Source: Rhizobium sp. (GTDB lineage Bacteria > Pseudomonadota > Alphaproteobacteria > Rhizobiales > Rhizobiaceae). From it: a DNA stretch of 53,982 bases. A model generated the notes under the pieces. It did not search any database. It had not been told where the DNA came from and saw only the letters and a program-made list of their open reading frames with translations. The position numbers and the translations under genes were made by a program. The stretch is from the NCBI GenBank assembly GCA_027533385.1, contig JAPZUE010000098.1, positions 1 to 53,982 of the forward strand, written 5' to 3'. This document shows, in pieces, positions 50,558 through 53,982 of this stretch (position 1 is its first letter; the number at the start of each line of letters is the position of its first letter).

Positions 50558-51249
50558 CCATCACCATCGGTCTGCCCTCCAAGGGCCGCATGAAGGACGA
50601 TGCCTCCGCCATCTTCGAGCGTGCCGGCATGAAGATCGTCGCCGTCGGCAATGACCGCTCCTATCGCGGTCGTGTCGAAGGCTTCGACGATGTCGAGATC
50701 GCCTATCTCTCGGCCTCCGAGATTTCGCGCGAGATCGGCAATGGCACGGTCGATTTCGGCGTCACCGGCGAAGACCTGATCCGCGAGGGGCTTGCCGAAG
50801 CAGACAGTCGCGTCGAGATATCGGCCCGCCTCGGCTTCGGCCATGCCGATGTCGTCGTCGCTGTTCCCGAGGTCTGGTACGATGTCGACACCATGGCCGA
50901 TCTCGGAGATGTTGCCGCCGAATTCCGCACCCGCCATGGCCGGCGGCTGGCGATCGCCACCAAATACTGGCGCCTGACGCAGCAGCATTTTTCCCGACAG
51001 CACGGCATCCAGCTCTATCGCATTGTTGAGAGCTTAGGGGCCACCGAAGGCGCCCCCGCCGCCGGCCAGGCGGATATCATCGTCGACATCACCTCGACCG
51101 GCTCGACGCTGCGCGCCAATCATCTGAAGGTGCTCTCGGATGGCGTCATCCTGCGCTCGGAAGCCTGCCTTGTCAGGGCACGGAAGCCGGAGCATGAGGG
51201 CAATGCGATGATCGGTCGGATCGTGGAGGCCGTGCGCGGCGTGTTCTGA
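50554..51249 (+). CDS. hisG: ATP phosphoribosyltransferase, short form
   Basis: Catalytic subunit joining ATP and PRPP, the first committed step of histidine biosynthesis. The 231-residue protein is the short HisG, lacking the C-terminal ACT-like domain, and so depends on HisZ. Visible motifs: ITIGLPSKGRMKDDA, VDFGVTGEDLIREG, and the PRPP loop DIIVDITSTGSTLRANHL. It overlaps hisZ by 4 bp. A composite repeat follows after 28 bp, then a terminator at 51.5 kb. Confidence 0.96.
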   Translation: MTITIGLPSKGRMKDDASAIFERAGMKIVAVGNDRSYRGRVEGFDDVEIAYLSASEISREIGNGTVDFGVTGEDLIREGLAEADSRVEISARLGFGHADVVVAVPEVWYDVDTMADLGDVAAEFRTRHGRRLAIATKYWRLTQQHFSRQHGIQLYRIVESLGATEGAPAAGQADIIVDITSTGSTLRANHLKVLSDGVILRSEACLVRARKPEHEGNAMIGRIVEAVRGVF

Positions 51250-51277
51250 GGCGTCTTGTCCGGCATTTCCAGGTGAA

Positions 51278-51456
51278 CCCCCCTCTGTCCTGCCGGACAT
51301 CTCCCCCTCAAGGGGGGAGATCCGCAGAGCGATTGGCCACTCGAACCTCTCCAAACTGGAATGGCCGGACTTGAACATCCCGATGCCGGGGCGATGCGTA
51401 GGTGACGGGTCGATCTCCCCCCTTGAGGGGGAGATGCCCGGCAGGGCAGAGGGGGG
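51278..51456. repeat. Composite RIME-like repeat downstream of hisG
   Basis: Inverted units at 51278-51321 and 51413-51456 separated by a 91-bp spacer. The small stems are GTCC-TGCC-GGAC in the first and GCCC-GGCA-GGGC in the second; both hold the C5/G6 hairpin. It has the same architecture as the copies at 38491 and 49292. It lies in the 295-bp gap between hisG and doxX, which otherwise holds only the terminator at 51491. Confidence 0.82.
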
Positions 51457-51490
51457 TATATCCCCGTGATGATCTTAAAATTAAGACACA

Positions 51491-51521
51491 AAAAAACCCG
51501 CCGGATCGCTCCAGCGGGTTT
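51491..51521 (-). terminator. Rho-independent terminator of the DoxX gene
   Basis: GCGGGTTT (51514-51521) and AAACCCGC (51494-51501) form the stem. On the reverse strand the hairpin is followed by a T-run (51496-51491). On the forward strand it may also stop hisG transcription, with the weaker TTTCCTTTT tail. Confidence 0.82.
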
Positions 51522-51544
51522 CCTTTTGCCTTGTGGGGCAGGGA

Positions 51545-51994
51545 TCAGGCGGTGACGGCAGAAGCCGAACCGCGACGGGCGTCGATCGAGTAGGCGCCGG
51601 CACCGACGATGGCGAGAGCGATGTAGCCACCGGCGAGCGTGATATTCTTCATCATCATGATCTGGTTCAGCGTGTTGATCCAGCCGAGAGCGCCTTCCGG
51701 CCAGCCTTCGATGGCAACGGTGCCGGAATGGAAGACGAGACCGGTGAACACGCAGAACAGCGCAACGGTCCAGGCGGTGATCTTGGTCTGGAAGCCGACG
51801 AGGAGGAAGAGACCGGCGACGAGTTCATAGAGGCCGGCGGCATAGGCCAGGAGGTCGGCAGCCGGGAAGCCGGCGCCGGCGATCATGCCGGCAGTGCCGG
51901 TCGGGTCAGCCAGCTTGCCGAAGCCGGACATGATGAACATGAAGGACAGGAGAATGCGAACGAGAACGAGAAGGCTGTTGTTGGTGGCGGACAT
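51545..51994 (-). CDS. DoxX family membrane protein
   Basis: A 149-residue protein with four transmembrane helices (LLVLVRILLSFMFIMSGFGK, LAYAAGLYELVAGLFLLVGF, AWTVALFCVFTGLVF, NITLAGGYIALAIVGAG). It matches the DoxX family, including the conserved FIMSGFGKL in helix 1. Relatives are linked to thiol or sulfur oxidation and to quinone-dependent respiration; the exact role here is unknown. ATG 51994 (MSATNNSLLV) is the right start; the frame opens at 52087 but lacks support. Divergent from the GST gene. Confidence 0.92.
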   Translation of the reverse strand: MSATNNSLLVLVRILLSFMFIMSGFGKLADPTGTAGMIAGAGFPAADLLAYAAGLYELVAGLFLLVGFQTKITAWTVALFCVFTGLVFHSGTVAIEGWPEGALGWINTLNQIMMMKNITLAGGYIALAIVGAGAYSIDARRGSASAVTA

Positions 51995-52219
51995 GGGGGA
52001 GGCTCCATTTGGCGTTGACGCTGAAACCCCAAGCCCTGGCGGTTTCAGTAACTGCCGCCTAGATGCATGCTTTTTTGTCGCAGGCATAGGTTAACAGTCT
52101 TTGACTGATTGTTCACAAAAATGAAACGGCAAAGAGCCCGTTGTTCGCTGCCACACCCTTCTCCCCTGTTCCCGCGATCCCTACTTTGAAGCCGTCCGCC
52201 GAGCAAAAGGAGACCTCCC

Positions 52220-52927
52220 ATGGCAGATCTGTCCGCATTTCCCATCACGGCCAAATGGCCGGCCGCCAATCCCGACATCATTCAGCTCTACTCATTGCCC
52301 ACACCGAATGGCGTGAAGGTCTCGATCGCGCTCGAAGAACTCGGCCTCGCCTATGAACCACATCTGGTGGATTTCGGCACCAATGCCCAGAAGAGCCCGG
52401 AATTCGTCTCGCTCAATCCGAATGGACGCATCCCGGCTCTGATCGATCCGAATGGTCCGGACGGCAAGCCGATCGGCGTCTTCGAGTCCGGTGCCATTCT
52501 GATCTATCTTGCGGACAAGACCGGCAAGCTGCTGCCGAAGCAGGGTGCTGCCCGCTATGCGGTGCTGCAATGGCTGATGTTCCAGATGGGGGGCGTCGGG
52601 CCGATGTTCGGCCAGTATGGCCATTTCCACAAGTTCGCCGCCGACAAGGTCGAGAACAATCCCTATCCGGCCCAGCGCTACCGCGACGAAACCCGGCGTC
52701 TGCTCGGTGTCCTCGAAGCGCAGCTTGAGAAGGGGCCGTGGCTGACGGGCGAAGACTATACAATTGCCGACATCGCGACCTGGCCATGGGTGCGCGCACT
52801 GAAAGTCTTCTATGCCGGTGAAAGCGATCTCGGTCTGGCCGACTTTCCGCGCGTGCTCGACTGGTGGGCGAGGGCGGAAGGCCGTCCCGCAAGCCAGAAG
52901 GGGCTGACCATTCCGGCTCGCAGCTGA
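52220..52927 (+). CDS. Glutathione S-transferase family protein (YfcG/Ure2p-like)
   Basis: A 235-residue protein with the thioredoxin-fold N-domain (LYSLPTPNGVKVSIALEELG, NPNGRIPALID, VFESGAILIYLADKTGKLLP) and the helical C-domain (LTGEDYTIADIATWPWV). The PTPNG loop and length point to the YfcG/Ure2p subgroup, whose members act as disulfide reductases with glutathione rather than classic transferases. ATG 52220 is preceded by AAAGGAGACC. It stands alone, with its own hairpin downstream. Confidence 0.92.
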   Translation: MADLSAFPITAKWPAANPDIIQLYSLPTPNGVKVSIALEELGLAYEPHLVDFGTNAQKSPEFVSLNPNGRIPALIDPNGPDGKPIGVFESGAILIYLADKTGKLLPKQGAARYAVLQWLMFQMGGVGPMFGQYGHFHKFAADKVENNPYPAQRYRDETRRLLGVLEAQLEKGPWLTGEDYTIADIATWPWVRALKVFYAGESDLGLADFPRVLDWWARAEGRPASQKGLTIPARS

Positions 52928-52935
52928 ACTCAGAA

Positions 52936-52965
52936 GCGCCGAGGGTGATATCACGCCCCCGGCGC
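52936..52965. terminator. GC-rich hairpin between convergent genes
   Basis: GCGCCG (52936-52941) pairs with CGGCGC (52960-52965), with additional GGG/CCC pairing inside. It lies between the stops of the GST gene (52927) and the leftward unknown gene (52994). It has no T-run on either strand. Confidence 0.45.
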
Positions 52966-52993
52966 CACAGTCCTCCCTGCGAAGACCGGAAGG

Positions 52994-53575
52994 TCAGGCA
53001 GGCGTGACGGAAACCGTCGTCGGCAGCTGGAAACGGGGGAAGATGAAAAGCCCGACCATGCTGCCGCCACTGCCTTCGAAACCGGAGGATTCGCCGATGC
53101 AGAACACCGGCTGGCGATGCAGCGTGCCGGAAACGATGGTGGTCGAGTAGCAGAAACGCGAGGGCTGGGTGGCCGCCTGCTCGAACAGCCGCAGGATATG
53201 TCCGCGATCGGCCGAATCGTAGCAGCGCATGACGGTCAGCAGGCCGCACTCGGCATTATCCAGCCCGTGCAGTGTTTTTGCATGATCGCCGAGCTTCAGA
53301 AGTCCATTGGTCAGATCGCCCGTCCAATCCTCGGACAGGCCGAATCGGCAGGAATGCCGCCCATGCAGCCTATCCTCATCCTGTTCGCTCACTTTGAAGG
53401 TGGTCGCGAGATCAGCATTCGCTATTTTGAACAAGGCGTTCCCCAAGTCGATAGCCAGAACTGGCCCACACTCTACCGGCCCGTGCAAGTCTTGCGCCGT
53501 GGCCAACCCCTCATATGCCTGAGTCCGAAGCTCCTTGGACGCGGTTTCCCGTGCTTCCAGTTCTCCGGCACTCAA
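52994..53575 (-). CDS. Protein of unknown function
   Basis: A 193-residue soluble protein that I do not recognise. The C-terminal two thirds look like a compact strand-helix domain (NAECGLLTVMRCYDSADRGH, SRFCYSTTIVSG, PVFCIGESSG, VGLFIFPRFQLP) with four cysteines, somewhat PAS-like in rhythm. The start is TTG 53575; no ATG exists close by and a stop lies just upstream. Codon quality in the first third is poorer than in the rest, so the gene may be altered at its 5' end near the mobile DNA to its right. Confidence 0.55.
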   Translation of the reverse strand: MSAGELEARETASKELRTQAYEGLATAQDLHGPVECGPVLAIDLGNALFKIANADLATTFKVSEQDEDRLHGRHSCRFGLSEDWTGDLTNGLLKLGDHAKTLHGLDNAECGLLTVMRCYDSADRGHILRLFEQAATQPSRFCYSTTIVSGTLHRQPVFCIGESSGFEGSGGSMVGLFIFPRFQLPTTVSVTPA

Positions 53576-53861
53576 ATTCTACACAGCAACCACCGTGCCG
53601 CCTCGCCCCTGATCGAGGAAACACAGTGCCGAGTTCCATTTCCGCCAGCCGACAAAGCGACTGATCTGGAAGTACGTTATCGCCGCATAATGTTCCGGCC
53701 GCAGCAATGTCGTGTACCGTGGCAGTACTTGCTGTACCCACCAGGCCTTCGACCTTCCCCCACAAGAGGGCCGAAGATTAACACGCTGAGCGCACCGGAA
53801 TTAACGCACTGGATACCACGATTTATTTCAGATGAAAACGGCTTATACCAACCGTCATTGA
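53576..53861. other. Non-coding stretch next to the IS end
   Basis: About 285 bp without a convincing gene. It includes a hairpin-like stretch CTTCG...CGAAG (53749-53779) around a C5 run, distantly like the GC hairpins of the composite repeats. The AT-rich segment 53,800-53,845 leads to the insertion-sequence end. One reverse frame is open but has no recognisable protein features. Confidence 0.4.
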
Positions 53862-53982
53862 TCAGAACCTTTGGGCCCATTTGCGTCGGCCGATCGACAT
53901 TATCTTCCACGGTCGGTCCTGTAGGGTTCTCCAAGCGTAGCAGCAGTGGTCGACGATATCCTCGTAGGACTTGAAGACGCGG
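53846..53982 (-). mobile_element. End of an IS630-family insertion sequence (cut by window edge)
   Basis: The transposase 3' end (stop at 53862-53864) runs off the right edge. A TA dinucleotide at 53846-53847, the IS630 target, precedes CCAACCGTCATTGATC, a likely terminal-repeat region. The other end is outside the window, so the exact terminal repeat is not confirmed. Confidence 0.65.
53862..53982 (-). CDS. IS630-family transposase, C-terminal 39 residues (partial)
   Basis: The reverse strand from 53981 reads RVFKSYEDIVDHCCYAWRTL, then DRPWKIMSIGRRKWAQRF and a stop. This pattern (FKSYEDIVDHCC, W, PWKIMSIG) is the conserved C-terminus of IS630-family DDE transposases of rhizobia. The rest of the gene, including the catalytic residues, is beyond the window. 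Confidence 0.8.
   Translation of the reverse strand, partial: RVFKSYEDIVDHCCYAWRTLQDRPWKIMSIGRRKWAQRF

Noticed and set aside
49274..51540. CRISPR-like repetition around hisZG
   Set aside because: The repeats are facing palindromic units of unequal spacing with no spacer array and no cas genes; they are mosaic elements.
53117..53974. 285-codon forward frame at the right end
   Set aside because: It runs across the unknown reverse gene and the IS630 transposase end, both of which make better sense; its translation has no family pattern.

Overview
The window reads as the chromosome of an alphaproteobacterium of the Rhizobiaceae (Agrobacterium/Rhizobium group). The base composition is high-GC. 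It has a short HisG paired with HisZ, a plant-type glutamate-cysteine ligase, a DUF1476 ATPase zeta-type inhibitor, and a chemoreceptor ending in the rhizobial CheR tether EWEEF. It also has a mannosylfructose synthase/phosphatase pair of the type characterised in Agrobacterium, and RIME-like palindromic mosaic repeats. I cannot name the species.

Layout. Positions 1-2.9 kb are the end of an integrative element: a large tyrosine recombinase (DUF6538 type) next to tRNA-Gln(CUG), three 13-bp iterons between them, and a truncated second recombinase beside a nested palindrome. Positions 3.2-13.5 kb are core genes: ppx, rlmE, a VOC protein, an MFS pump, a Tat-exported MBL hydrolase, the ATPase zeta inhibitor, guaB with a coupled membrane gene, a Tat-exported intradiol dioxygenase and adhP. 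Positions 13.5-21.2 kb hold a secreted protein, a patatin lipase, TetR and LysR regulators, a DUF1127 protein, a chemoreceptor and a DUF937 protein. Positions 21.3-28 kb hold gshA, rsmE, a Pit phosphate transporter with a Pho box, a Nudix hydrolase and mfpsB-mfpsA.

Positions 28.2-31.9 kb are a lactate-oxidation operon read leftward (lutR-lutA-lutB-lutC). Next come DUF3422, a hicAB module, a DUF6880 protein and a low-GC membrane gene. Positions 36-41.7 kb are a LysR gene divergent from the glycolate oxidase genes glcD-glcE-(DUF4870)-glcF, with a composite palindromic repeat between glcD and glcE. Positions 41.7-47.5 kb carry an exported protein, two L,D-transpeptidases, tag, a HAD phosphatase, a DUF305 protein with a Met/His/Cys-rich partner, a methyltransferase-like protein and a relBE remnant whose toxin is mostly deleted. 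Positions 47.7-51.2 kb are hisS-hisZ-hisG, broken and followed by two more composite repeats. The window ends with a DoxX protein, a GST, an unrecognised gene and the 3' end of an IS630-family transposase running off the right edge.

Metabolic themes are oxidation of two-carbon and three-carbon hydroxy acids (glycolate and lactate), osmolyte synthesis (mannosylfructose), phosphate handling, thiol metabolism and histidine biosynthesis. I found no CRISPR array, no rRNA and no obvious undescribed multi-gene defence system. The most unusual signals are the codon-usage island inside hisS, the covarying composite repeats, the iterons beside the integrase, and a likely non-AUG start for the VOC gene.
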